Shown piece after piece: positions 9,070-17,701 of a stretch of DNA of 64,000 nucleotides; within the stretch, counting starts at the first letter, position 1, and each line of letters opens with the position of its first letter. Both the position numbers and the translations under genes were made by a program. This DNA is from Nocardioides luteus. GTDB lineage: Bacteria > Actinomycetota > Actinomycetes > Propionibacteriales > Nocardioidaceae. The stretch covers positions 1,426,001 to 1,490,000 of the forward strand of contig NZ_JADOVJ010000001.1 in NCBI RefSeq assembly GCF_015752315.1, written 5' to 3'. The notes under the pieces were generated by a model that was not told where the DNA came from, made no database searches, and worked only from the letters and a program-made list of their open reading frames with translations.

Positions 9070-9399
9070 TCACAGGCGAAGGGCGTGGGCGGCCATCCGG
9101 TAGGCGACGGCGGACGCCTCGGGGTCGTGCAGCGAGGTGTCGGCGATGGCCAGCTCGGCGTGCGCGCGGATGCTGGCGGCAGGGTCGTCGGCGAGCAGGT
9201 CGGCGCACAGGCCGTCGACCACGGCATGGGCGTCGTGAGCGTCGAGCTCGTCTAGGACGTTGCCGAGGTCGAGGAGCATGGCCGCCTCGGCGAAGATCTC
9301 CCGGAGGGTCTCCAGGTCGACCTCGACGCCGCCGGGGCGTGCAGCGGCCCGCTCGGCCAGGCCGAGGACGGGCAGGAGGCGGGGATCGAGGTCGCTCAT
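9070..9399 (-). CDS. Hypothetical protein
   Basis: 109 aa, acidic and rich in Ala, Leu and Asp, predicted mostly alpha-helical. No signal peptide, membrane segment or known catalytic motif was recognised. The ATG ([20 protein letters not shown]) overlaps the stop of the SCO6745-family gene by 4 nt, so it is translated from the same mRNA and may be a partner of that protein; this is inference from context only. Confidence 0.7.
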   Translation of the reverse strand: MSDLDPRLLPVLGLAERAAARPGGVEVDLETLREIFAEAAMLLDLGNVLDELDAHDAHAVVDGLCADLLADDPAASIRAHAELAIADTSLHDPEASAVAYRMAAHALRL

Positions 9400-10265
9400 C
9401 GGTCGATGTCGTCGAGGTTGAGGCCCATCGGCGACTGGCCGGGGATCTCGCCGGAGGCGACGACGGCCTTGGTCAGCGGGCGCAGCAGACCGATGAGCTC
9501 CTCGACCTCGGCCCCCTCCAACGACGCGTACGCAGCGGCAGCGAGCTCATCGGTCGTCGACTCGATCCCGGCCTTGGTCTCCCGGCCGGCATCGGTGAGG
9601 GAGCGGCCGTCGTCGGTGACGAGACCACGGGAGCGCAGCCCGGAGACGAGGGAGGTCCACTCGGTCTCGTGGATGTTGCGGGAGGTGGCGTAGACCGAGG
9701 GGGAGAGGCCGGTGGCGAGGGCGTGGAAGACGTGCGACTCGCGCCCGCCGATCCCGGCGGTGAGCAGGGTGGCGACGTGGCCGTCACCGCGGTGCTCCCG
9801 CAGCAGCGTGGCCGCGTCCCAGAGCAGGGTCAGCGGGTCCTCGGCGACGGGGAGCGAGCGCAGCGCGGCGTACAGCGGCCGGCCTTCCAGCGGGGCGGAG
9901 AGTGCGGCCCGCGAGGCGAGCGAGGCGGCCCGCGCGACGTCGTCGGAGTCGGCGAGCGGGCCGAGCTGACGGCGGAGCGCGGCGACGGCGCCGGCGCGCC
10001 GGGCCTCGTGCGCGGCCTCGGGCGGCGCGAACCCCCAGGCGTCGGGAAGGGCGCGGGAGACGTGCGAGAACGCGAAGTTGTAGAACACCGCATGGACCAC
10101 CTCGGCCGGGACGGGCCCGAGCGGGGCCGACCGGGCGGCGAAGTAGCCCATCCAGTAGCCGCGGTAGCCGGCCTCCTTGAGCAGGGTGATCGGTTCGGGC
10201 GAGAAGTAGCCCACCGCATGGATCGGCTCGAGCAGCTTCCACAGGCGACGCGCGTTCGGCTCCAT
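9396..10265 (-). CDS. SCO6745 family protein (winged-helix-like)
   Basis: 289-aa actinobacterial protein of the SCO6745 type. The N-terminus is characteristic: [20 protein letters not shown], then [17 protein letters not shown]. The C-terminal half ([25 protein letters not shown], described in parts) resembles a MarR-like helix-turn-helix followed by a wing-like [11 protein letters not shown], so DNA or small-ligand binding is possible, but no function is established. Heads a two-gene unit with 9070-9399. Confidence 0.8.
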   Translation of the reverse strand: MEPNARRLWKLLEPIHAVGYFSPEPITLLKEAGYRGYWMGYFAARSAPLGPVPAEVVHAVFYNFAFSHVSRALPDAWGFAPPEAAHEARRAGAVAALRRQLGPLADSDDVARAASLASRAALSAPLEGRPLYAALRSLPVAEDPLTLLWDAATLLREHRGDGHVATLLTAGIGGRESHVFHALATGLSPSVYATSRNIHETEWTSLVSGLRSRGLVTDDGRSLTDAGRETKAGIESTTDELAAAAYASLEGAEVEELIGLLRPLTKAVVASGEIPGQSPMGLNLDDIDR

Positions 10266-10300
10266 GGCTCACGACGGTATCGGCACCGGCTCGAGACTCC

Positions 10301-10339
10301 GAGCGATTTGCCCGAGCGATCTGCCCGAGCGAATTGGCC
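10301..10339. repeat. Three tandem 13-bp repeats upstream of glyQS
   Basis: GAGCGATTTGCCC, GAGCGATCTGCCC and GAGCGAATTGGCC follow one another without gaps. They lie in the 184-bp interval between the divergent SCO6745-type gene and glyQS. They could be a regulatory site or only a slippage product; no palindrome is present. Confidence 0.6.
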
Positions 10340-10449
10340 CCCCGGGCGGCGTACATAACAAGATGACGCCACGGATACGATTTATCCATCCCCCTCAACA
10401 CCGGGGCCCGGCAGCCGGCCGGGCTCACCTCGAGCAGAGAGCATTCATC

Positions 10450-11850
<1,401 letters not shown>

Positions 11851-11875
11851 GCGAGACCGTTACCGCGTCGTAGAC

Positions 11876-11938
11876 GTTGCATGGGGCATCCTGCCGCACG
11901 ATTTCCCAGATGAGTGGGGCAGGATGTCCCCATGCAAC
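11876..11938 (+). repeat. Long inverted repeat spanning the lipoprotein start codon
   Basis: Left arm 11876-11899 and right arm 11914-11938 are complementary over 24 positions except one mismatch and one bulged T, with a 14-nt loop. The arms begin GTTGCATGGGGCATCCTGCC and end with TGTCCCCATGCAAC. The right arm contains the ATG (11932) of the downstream lipoprotein gene, so in RNA the start would be buried in the stem. There is no T-run, so it does not look like a simple terminator of glyQS. Confidence 0.75.
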
Positions 11939-12621
11939 GAGCGGGGTCCGTACTCGCCGCATCCGTCACCGGTGCGGTCATGGCCATGTCAGTGATGGGG
12001 TGCAGCGGCACCGCGCCGAGGTCGAACGCACCCCGGGCATCCGAGAGCGCCTCCGCCTCCGCCTCGGCCTCACCCTCCGCGTCGGCCGAGCCGTCCCCCG
12101 GTGCGATCACCGAGCCGGGTTCCGACCGCAAGCTCGGTGAGACCGCGACGGTCGAGTGGTCGCCCAAGGAGGGCGTCGACGGCAAGCTCTCGATCACCAT
12201 CGCCAAGCTCGAGTCGACCTCCTACAAGCAGACCTTCTCCGGCTGGAAGCTCGACGAGGCCACCCTGGAGCGCGCGCCCTACTTCGTACGCGCCACCATC
12301 AAGAACGAGGGCGACACCGACCTCGGCGGCTACGACGCGCCGCTGTGGGGCCTCGACGACGAGGGCAACCTGGTCGAGGCGGCCGCGTTCAAGGAGCCGT
12401 TCAAGCCCTGCGACGTGAAGACCTTCCCCAAGCCGTTCGCCCCCGGGGCCAGCGTCAACGTCTGCCTGGTCATGCTCGTCCCGCACCAGGGCAAGCTCGT
12501 CGGCGTGAGCTACCGCCCCTACGAGGAGTTCGACCCGATCACCTGGGAGGGCGACCTGACGCCGTACGTCGCGCCCAAGGCCTCCGCGAAGCCGAGCTCG
12601 TCCGCGTCGCCCTCCTCCTGA
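11932..12621 (+). CDS. Putative lipoprotein with Ser/Ala-rich linker
   Basis: 229 aa from ATG 11932. The signal peptide MQRAGSVLAASVTGAVMAMS ends in the lipobox SVMGC. A low-complexity linker of Ser, Ala and Pro (near 35-60) leads to a compact beta-rich domain containing ATIKNEGDTDLGGYDAPLWG, a pattern of DUF4352-like extracellular immunoglobulin-fold domains; two cysteines (KPCDVK, NVCLVM) may form a disulfide. The C-terminus is again Ser-rich. Exported and membrane-anchored; function unknown. Confidence 0.8.
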   Translation: MQRAGSVLAASVTGAVMAMSVMGCSGTAPRSNAPRASESASASASASPSASAEPSPGAITEPGSDRKLGETATVEWSPKEGVDGKLSITIAKLESTSYKQTFSGWKLDEATLERAPYFVRATIKNEGDTDLGGYDAPLWGLDDEGNLVEAAAFKEPFKPCDVKTFPKPFAPGASVNVCLVMLVPHQGKLVGVSYRPYEEFDPITWEGDLTPYVAPKASAKPSSSASPSS

Positions 12622-12658
12622 TTTTCCGTACGTCGTGCCCTGACCGGACAATGGACCC

Positions 12659-13795
12659 ATGTCCCTTCCCGGCCCCCTCCACCTCGGCAGCCTGACCGTC
12701 GACACCCCGGTGGTGCTCGCGCCGATGGCCGGTGTCACCAACGCCGCCTTCCGGCGCCTGTGCGCCGAGCAGGGCGCGGGCCTCTACGTCTGCGAGATGA
12801 TCACCTCCCGCGGCCTGGTGGAGGGCGACCAGCACACCAAGGACATGCTCGTCTTCGACGAGGCCGAGACCGTACGCAGCGTGCAGCTCTACGGCACCGA
12901 CCCGGTCTACGTCGGCAAGGCGACCGAGATCCTCTGCGCCGACTACGGGGTGGCCCACGTCGACCTCAATTTCGGCTGCCCGGTGCCCAAGGTGACCCGC
13001 AAGGGCGGCGGGGGAGCGCTGCCCTACAAGCGCGGTCTGCTCGGCGAGATCCTCGAGCACGCCGTGCGGGCGGCGGAACCCTATGACGTACCGGTGACGA
13101 TGAAGACCCGCAAGGGCATCGACGACGACCACCTGACCTACATGGACGCCGGCCGGATCGCCCAGGAGAGCGGCGCAGCGGCGATTGCGCTGCACGGGCG
13201 TACGGTCGCCCAGGCCTACTCCGGCACCGCCGACTGGGACGCCATCGCGGAGCTGAAGGCGTCCGTCGACATCCCGGTGCTCGGCAACGGCGACATCTGG
13301 GAGGCGGCGGACGCGATCCGGATGGTCGAGGAGACCGGCGTGGACGGTGTCGTCATCGGCCGCGGCTGCCTCGGCCGCCCCTGGCTCTTCCGCGATCTGG
13401 TGGCCGCCTTCGCCGGCGAGACCGTCAACGTGCTGCCGAATCTGGGCGAAGTGACCGACATCATGCGGCGCCATGCCGAGCTGCTCTGCGAGCACATGGG
13501 CGAGGAGCGCGGCTGCAAGGAGATCCGCAAGCACATCGCGTGGTACCTCAAGGGCTTCGGTGCCGGTGGCGAGCTGCGCCGGACCCTCGGTCTGGTGAAC
13601 AGCCTCGCCGACCTCGACGAGATGCTCGACAAGCTCGACCGGAACGAGCCTTTTCCCTCGTCACAGCTGGGTGCGCCGCGTGGGCGACAGGGTGCGCCGC
13701 GCGACAAGGTGGTCCTTCCCGAGGGGTGGCTGGACGACGCCGACGGGCGTGGCTGCGGGTTCGCTGAGAACGTCTCGGAGACCTCCGGAGGCTGA
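12659..13795 (+). CDS. dusB: tRNA-dihydrouridine synthase B
   Basis: FMN-dependent reductase making dihydrouridine in the D-loop of tRNAs. 378 aa. TIM-barrel FMN motifs: VLAPMAGVTNAAFRR, DLNFGCPVPKVTRKGGGGAL (the catalytic Cys is in FGCP), TMKTRKGIDDD, LHGRTVAQAYSG and GNGDIWEAAD, then GVVIGRGCLGRPWLF. The C-terminal helical tRNA-binding domain follows. Starts at ATG 12659, a short way after the lipoprotein gene. Confidence 0.95.
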   Translation: MSLPGPLHLGSLTVDTPVVLAPMAGVTNAAFRRLCAEQGAGLYVCEMITSRGLVEGDQHTKDMLVFDEAETVRSVQLYGTDPVYVGKATEILCADYGVAHVDLNFGCPVPKVTRKGGGGALPYKRGLLGEILEHAVRAAEPYDVPVTMKTRKGIDDDHLTYMDAGRIAQESGAAAIALHGRTVAQAYSGTADWDAIAELKASVDIPVLGNGDIWEAADAIRMVEETGVDGVVIGRGCLGRPWLFRDLVAAFAGETVNVLPNLGEVTDIMRRHAELLCEHMGEERGCKEIRKHIAWYLKGFGAGGELRRTLGLVNSLADLDEMLDKLDRNEPFPSSQLGAPRGRQGAPRDKVVLPEGWLDDADGRGCGFAENVSETSGG

Positions 13796-13896
13796 GGCTC
13801 CAGAGCCCGTTCCGAGGGGTCCGGAGAGGCCTTTCGGGGCTTCGGAATCAGTCGCCCGACAGGTACAAAACAACGCAAAAACTCGGCAACGGAATT

Positions 13897-13926
13897 GGAA
13901 TACCCCCTGTCGTGTGTGCTGTACTC
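13897..13926 (+). promoter_or_regulatory. Shared 30-nt upstream element, copy 1
   Basis: The segment reads GGAATACCCCC, then 4 variable nt, GTGTGTGCT, 2 variable nt, ACTC. It matches 15053-15082 at 23 of 30 positions with no gaps, and both are preceded by an AACAAC...CGCAAAA block. It stands 94 nt upstream of the secreted-protein gene at 14021. Most likely a promoter for a specific sigma factor or an activator site; no consensus was recognised. Confidence 0.55.
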
Positions 13927-13952
13927 ATTGCCGTGCCCGACCTTCCCCGACG

Positions 13953-13971
13953 GGTTTCATCCGATGAAACC
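13953..13971 (+). repeat. Perfect short hairpin in the leader of the 14021 gene
   Basis: GGTTTCAT, a 3-nt loop CCG, then ATGAAACC form a perfect 8-bp stem between the shared upstream element and the gene at 14021. It is absent from the shorter leader of the paralog. A protein-binding site or mRNA structure is possible. Confidence 0.5.
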
Positions 13972-14020
13972 TTGGGAAATGCTCGGGCACTGACCATGTA
14001 GTCGAGCAAAGGAATTGCGT

Positions 14021-14920
14021 GTGGCCGGCAGCCACAGAGGCGACACTCGGGCCGTCCGTAAGACCAAATCAATAGTTGCCAGCGCAGGGGTCGCGGTGCT
14101 CGCGACCGGAGTGGCAGTCGGTGCCGGAGCCGCCTTCGCGGAGCCCACGTCGCTGATCGCCGAGAACGCAGGCGCTTCCCTCTCCTCGACCAAGGCCAAC
14201 GTGCCGAGCACCCGTGACGACGCGCGCGTCGCCGGGGACCGCCGGGAGACCGTCGTCAGCCGTAACGGGGGCGACCGCGAGTCGGTCTCCTCGGTCGAGA
14301 CGCTGACCAAGGGGCCCGAGCAGGTCGAGACCGGCACCGCCAAGGCGGTCAAGCGCTGGACCACGGAGACCCTCAACCTCTGGTCCGCCTACGGCAAGCA
14401 CGCCACCCAGGCCGGCGAGATCGAGGCCGGCGAGCTCGTCTACGCCACCGGGCGCACCGAGTCCGGCCGCGACGAGATCCTCGTCGACGGCGAGGTCGCC
14501 TGGGTGACCACCGGCAACCTCAGCGACGAGAAGCCCGAGACCACCGGTGTCGCGGCCGGCATCAGCACCGCCGCCTGCGGCGACCCCTCGGTCGAGAGTG
14601 GCCTGGTCTCCGACGCGGTCACCGTCTACCGCGCGGTCTGCAACGCCTTCCCGGAGGTCGCCTCGTTGACCGTCGGTGGCTGGGACGCCCACGGCGAGCA
14701 CTCCTCGGGCAAGGCGCTGGACTTCATGGTCGACAAGGCGCTCGGCGACGCGATCGCTGCCTACCTGCAGCAGTACGCAGCCGAGCTCAACCTCTACGAC
14801 ATCATCTGGTACCAGCGGATCTGGACGCCGGTGCGTGCCTCCGAGGGCTGGCGCTACATGGAGGACCGCGGGTCCGCCACCGCCAACCACTACGACCACG
14901 TCCACGTGTCGACGAATTAG
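14021..14920 (+). CDS. Secreted protein with SH3-like and ARB_07466-type C-terminal domain, paralog 1
   Basis: 299 aa from GTG 14021 (the start matches the paralog at 15118: both read VA-x-SHRGD-x-RAVR-x-TK). The signal peptide ends near GAAFAEP. A variable region is followed by an SH3-like segment (LWSAYGKHATQAGEIEAGEL to EVAWVTTGNL), then a C-terminal domain with ACGDPSVESGLV, VCNAFPEV, GWDAHGEHSSGKALDFM, IIWYQRIWTP and ANHYDHVHVS. The HGEH..G..LDFM and HYDHVHV motifs resemble metal-site residues of D-Ala-D-Ala/LAS-type peptidases, so a cell-wall role is inferred. Its upstream element is shared with the next gene. Confidence 0.75.
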   Translation: MAGSHRGDTRAVRKTKSIVASAGVAVLATGVAVGAGAAFAEPTSLIAENAGASLSSTKANVPSTRDDARVAGDRRETVVSRNGGDRESVSSVETLTKGPEQVETGTAKAVKRWTTETLNLWSAYGKHATQAGEIEAGELVYATGRTESGRDEILVDGEVAWVTTGNLSDEKPETTGVAAGISTAACGDPSVESGLVSDAVTVYRAVCNAFPEVASLTVGGWDAHGEHSSGKALDFMVDKALGDAIAAYLQQYAAELNLYDIIWYQRIWTPVRASEGWRYMEDRGSATANHYDHVHVSTN

Positions 14921-14963
14921 TCTGCGATTGCTTCGCAACTCGCGCAGCGCTGGATGCGAGGTC

Positions 14964-14996
14964 GGTCGGCCCGGGCTACGACAGCCCGGGCCGACC
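14964..14996 (+). terminator. GC-rich perfect hairpin after the first secreted paralog
   Basis: Two 14-nt arms, GGTCGGCCCGGGCT and AGCCCGGGCCGACC, are perfectly complementary with a 5-nt loop (ACGAC), 43 nt after the stop at 14920. No T-run follows, which is common for actinobacterial terminators. It isolates the next gene, which has its own upstream element. Confidence 0.7.
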
Positions 14997-15052
14997 TGCG
15001 TTCCCGGTCGTCCGGCCGGTTAACAACATCGCAAAAGTCTCCGGACGAACGT

Positions 15053-15082
15053 GGGATACCCCCACAGGTGTGTGCTTGACTC
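15053..15082 (+). promoter_or_regulatory. Shared 30-nt upstream element, copy 2
   Basis: GGGATACCCCC, 4 nt, GTGTGTGCT, 2 nt, ACTC, aligned without gaps to 13897-13926 (23/30 identical). It is 35 nt upstream of the GTG at 15118, whereas copy 1 is 94 nt from its gene. The blocks GTAGTCGAGC and GGATTGCG just before the start are also shared with the first paralog. Confidence 0.55.
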
Positions 15083-15117
15083 GGTGGCCCCCACGTAGTC
15101 GAGCGAAGGATTGCGCA

Positions 15118-16161
15118 GTGGCCACCAGCCACAGAGGCGATTATCGAGCTGTCCGTAGAACCAAGAAAGCCGTCGCGACCGCAGGGATCGTGACGTTCGC
15201 GACCAGCGGCGCGGTGGCCGCCGGGACGGCCGCGGCGAACCCCGGCATCGTGATCTCCGAGGTGGAGGAGAGGTCCGGGCTCCGGCTTCCCCAGCCGGCC
15301 GAGCGGCGTATCGAGGCCAGGGCCGAGGCGAAGGCGAAGCTCCCGGCGCTGCCGACGACCGGCGAGGACACCCGGATGTCCAGCGACCGCCGCGAGCTCA
15401 CCGGCCGGGAGACGACGGTCAGCCGCAGCGGCGAGCGTGGTGCCGGCAGCGCGACCGACGCGCTGAGCGAGGTCGCGACGATCGAGTCGCTCATCGAGCG
15501 GCCGACGTCGGTCAGCGGCGGTGCCCAGAAGGCCGTGCTGCGCTACGTCCAGGAGGACGTCACGGTCTACGCGTCGTACGGGAAGCGCGCCAAGGAGCTC
15601 GGCGAGCTGAAGCTCGGCCGGGCGGTCTACTACACCGGACGCGACGAGGGTGGCCGCCAGGAGATCGTCCTGGAGGGCAACCCGGTGTGGATCCCCGCGG
15701 GCAACCTGGGCAGGACCAAGCCCGAGCCCCCGCCCGAGCCCACCCCCACACCGACCCCGACGCCCTCCCCATCGCCCTCGGAGGACGCCCCGGCCGGGCT
15801 GGACTTCTCGGCGTGCGGCGACGCCACGGTGGAGAACGGTCTCGTCCCCGACGCCGTCGACCTCTACCGCGCGGTCTGCAACGCGTTCCCGGCGGTCGCC
15901 TCGGGCACGACGTACGGCTACGACCCGCACGGCGAGCACGTCGACGGCAAGGCCCTCGACTTCATGACCGACGACAAGGAGCTCGGCGACGCGATCGCGG
16001 CCTTCGTCCAGGATCACGCCGCCGAGCTGAACATCTACGACATCATCTGGTACCAGCGCATCTGGACGCCGGTCCGTGCCGACGAGGGCTGGCGCCCGAT
16101 GGAGGACCGCGGCGACCCCACCGCCAACCACTACGACCACGTGCACGTGGCGGTCAACTGA
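15118..16161 (+). CDS. Secreted protein with SH3-like and ARB_07466-type C-terminal domain, paralog 2
   Basis: 347 aa from GTG 15118. Same plan as 14021-14920: signal peptide (ending near AAANPG), coiled charged region, SH3-like part (VYASYGKRAKELGELKLGRA to PVWIPAGNL), then a Pro/Thr/Ser linker (residues near 205-225, repeated PTPTP units) absent from the first copy, and the C-terminal domain with ACGDATVENGLV, YDPHGEHVDGKALDFMTDD, IIWYQRIWTPVRADEGW and NHYDHVHVAVN. The two arose by tandem duplication of gene plus promoter. Exported, probably acting on the cell wall (inference). Confidence 0.75.
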   Translation: MATSHRGDYRAVRRTKKAVATAGIVTFATSGAVAAGTAAANPGIVISEVEERSGLRLPQPAERRIEARAEAKAKLPALPTTGEDTRMSSDRRELTGRETTVSRSGERGAGSATDALSEVATIESLIERPTSVSGGAQKAVLRYVQEDVTVYASYGKRAKELGELKLGRAVYYTGRDEGGRQEIVLEGNPVWIPAGNLGRTKPEPPPEPTPTPTPTPSPSPSEDAPAGLDFSACGDATVENGLVPDAVDLYRAVCNAFPAVASGTTYGYDPHGEHVDGKALDFMTDDKELGDAIAAFVQDHAAELNIYDIIWYQRIWTPVRADEGWRPMEDRGDPTANHYDHVHVAVN

Positions 16162-16163
16162 AA

Positions 16164-16280
16164 GCCGAGTCGGCGCATCTGTCTCATCGAGAACCGCCGA
16201 GTCGGCGCATCTGTCCCAAGGTGCTGGGACAGTTGCGCCGACTCGGCGTCGTGCGGTGGGACAGATGCGCCGACTCGGTG
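16164..16280. repeat. 32-bp-phased repeat array A (two direct + two inverted copies)
   Basis: Copies of a roughly 24-bp unit with core GAGTCGGCGCATCTGTC start at 16164 and 16196 in plus orientation and at 16225 and 16257 in minus orientation; the spacing within each orientation is exactly 32 bp. Copies 2 and 3 face each other and form a 24-bp hairpin with one mismatch and a 6-nt loop. The array sits between convergent genes and may double as a bidirectional terminator. The same family recurs at 62566-62645 and 63781-64000. Confidence 0.9.
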
Positions 16281-16294
16281 GAGGGTCTGGCGGC

Positions 16295-17137
16295 TCAGAC
16301 CAGTGCGCTCAGCGGGGTCGGCTTGCGACCACCGATCGTCTCGACGACGTCGGTGACGGTGGCGAGCTTGCCGAGGCGGGTGGCGGTGCCGAACGAGGTG
16401 AACAGCGGGGCGATGAAGTCCGGGACCCCGGCGGAGACGAGACCGGCGGTGTAGGCCTCGTCGTCGACCTGGACGACCTCGACCGGCGTGCCGGCCTTCT
16501 CGGTGGCGAGCGCGGCCAGGTCGGTCGCGGTGTAGGCCTGCGGGCCGGTCACGTCGTACGCCTTGCCCTCGTGTCCCTCGCTCGTCAGCACGCCGACGGC
16601 GACCGCGGCGCAGTCCTCGCGGGTGACGTAGGCCGCGCCGCCGTCGCCGAAGTTGGTGACCAGCTGTCCGGCCGCGGCGGCCTGGGCGACGGAGTCGACC
16701 TGCATGTCGGCGTAGAGGTTGTTGCGCAGCATCGTCCAGGCCAGGCCGCTCTCGCGCAGCGCGTCCTCGGTGGCGGCGTGGTCGGCGACGACACCGGCAG
16801 GGTTGTCCGGGCTCGGCTCGGAGATGGAGGTGTAAGCCATGTGGCGTACGCCCGCCTTGGCAGCGGCGTCGATGGCGTTGCGGTGGCCCTCGACGCGGGC
16901 GCCGACGGCGTCGGTGGAGATCAGCAGGACGCGCTCGACGCCGGCGAAGGCGTCGACCAGCTCGTCGGGCTTGTCGAAGTCGGCGGCACGTACGTCGGCA
17001 CCGCGTGCCGCGTAGTCGGCGAGCTTGGCGGGGTCACGGGTGAGGAGCACGACCTCGGCGGGGTCGACGGTGTCGAGGAGCTGGTCGGCGACGAGGCGGC
17101 CGAGGTGGCCGGAGGCGCCGGTGATGGCGATGGTCAT
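16295..17137 (-). CDS. NAD(P)-binding NmrA/QorB-like oxidoreductase
   Basis: 280-aa atypical short-chain dehydrogenase. The N-terminal GASGHLGRLVADQLL is the nucleotide-binding glycine motif; MAYTSISEPSPDNPAG and WTMLRNNLYADM are typical of NAD(P)H:quinone oxidoreductase 2 (YtfG/QorB) proteins that lack the catalytic YxxxK. The likely activity is quinone or small-molecule reduction. It is divergent from the Rrf2-type regulator at 17218, the usual arrangement for a repressor controlling a QorB-like gene. Confidence 0.88.
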   Translation of the reverse strand: MTIAITGASGHLGRLVADQLLDTVDPAEVVLLTRDPAKLADYAARGADVRAADFDKPDELVDAFAGVERVLLISTDAVGARVEGHRNAIDAAAKAGVRHMAYTSISEPSPDNPAGVVADHAATEDALRESGLAWTMLRNNLYADMQVDSVAQAAAAGQLVTNFGDGGAAYVTREDCAAVAVGVLTSEGHEGKAYDVTGPQAYTATDLAALATEKAGTPVEVVQVDDEAYTAGLVSAGVPDFIAPLFTSFGTATRLGKLATVTDVVETIGGRKPTPLSALV

Positions 17138-17151
17138 GGAGGTGTCCTATC

Positions 17152-17198
17152 TGTAGTCACGGTGATGACGGTTCTTCAAATGTAGTCATAACGATGGC
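17152..17198. promoter_or_regulatory. Divergent promoter region with repeated TGTAGTCA
   Basis: TGTAGTCACGGTGATG (from 17152) and TGTAGTCATAACGATGG (from 17181) are similar direct repeats 29 nt apart in the 80-bp interval between the divergent oxidoreductase and Rrf2 genes. They are candidate binding sites for the adjacent Rrf2-type repressor. The interval is less G+C-rich than its surroundings. Confidence 0.5.
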
Positions 17199-17217
17199 AA
17201 TAAGGCAAGATGGGGGT

Positions 17218-17679
17218 ATGGCCACTCCGACGAACACGCGTTTCGCGGTGGCTGTCCATGTCCTGACCTACCTCGCCTCGTGCGCAGCCGCCGGGCGTAC
17301 GACGCCGGTCAGCTCCGACGAGCTGGCCGCGAGCACCGCGGTCAACCCGGTCCACGTGCGCAAGGTCCTCGGGCCTCTCCGGACCGCCGGACTGGTCCGG
17401 TCGCGTCCCGGCGCCCACGGGGGATGGGAGCTCGCCGCGGATCCCGGCGTCGTCAATCTCGCCCAGGTGTGGCAGCTGCTCCAGGGCGATGATCCGGTCC
17501 TCGGCATCCACGGCCCGAACCCCGCCTGCCCGGTCGGCGCCAGCATCCAAGGAGTGTTGGTCGACCTCGACCGCCGCGTCGCCAAGGCCGTCCTGGCCGA
17601 GCTCGAGGGCATCACGCTCAACGACGTCCTCGACGACTCCGGCTTCGACCCGGCGGACGTCGCCGGGCTCCTGCCGTGA
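17218..17679 (+). CDS. Rrf2 family transcriptional regulator
   Basis: 153 aa from ATG 17218 (an in-frame start 24 nt upstream gives an unlikely N-terminus). N-terminal winged helix: FAVAVHVLTYLA, SSDELAASTAVNPVHVRKVL as recognition region, GLVRSRPGAHGGWELA as wing. Only two cysteines are present (SCAAAG, PACPVG), so the three-cysteine Fe-S sensor of IscR/NsrR is absent; it resembles the YwnA-type subgroup instead. It probably represses itself and the divergent QorB-like gene. Confidence 0.88.
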   Translation: MATPTNTRFAVAVHVLTYLASCAAAGRTTPVSSDELAASTAVNPVHVRKVLGPLRTAGLVRSRPGAHGGWELAADPGVVNLAQVWQLLQGDDPVLGIHGPNPACPVGASIQGVLVDLDRRVAKAVLAELEGITLNDVLDDSGFDPADVAGLLP

Positions 17680-17701
17680 GTCAGCGATAGCCTCTCGGAC
17701 T

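Noticed and set aside
9064..10358. Long plus-strand open frames opposite 9070-10265
   Set aside because: They read as Arg/Gly/Pro-rich shadows of the minus-strand genes, without domain motifs or ribosome sites.
13860..14020. ydaO (cyclic di-AMP) riboswitch before the secreted proteins
   Set aside because: Such riboswitches precede cell-wall hydrolases in actinobacteria, but the leaders (94 and 35 nt after the shared element) are too short and lack the conserved blocks.
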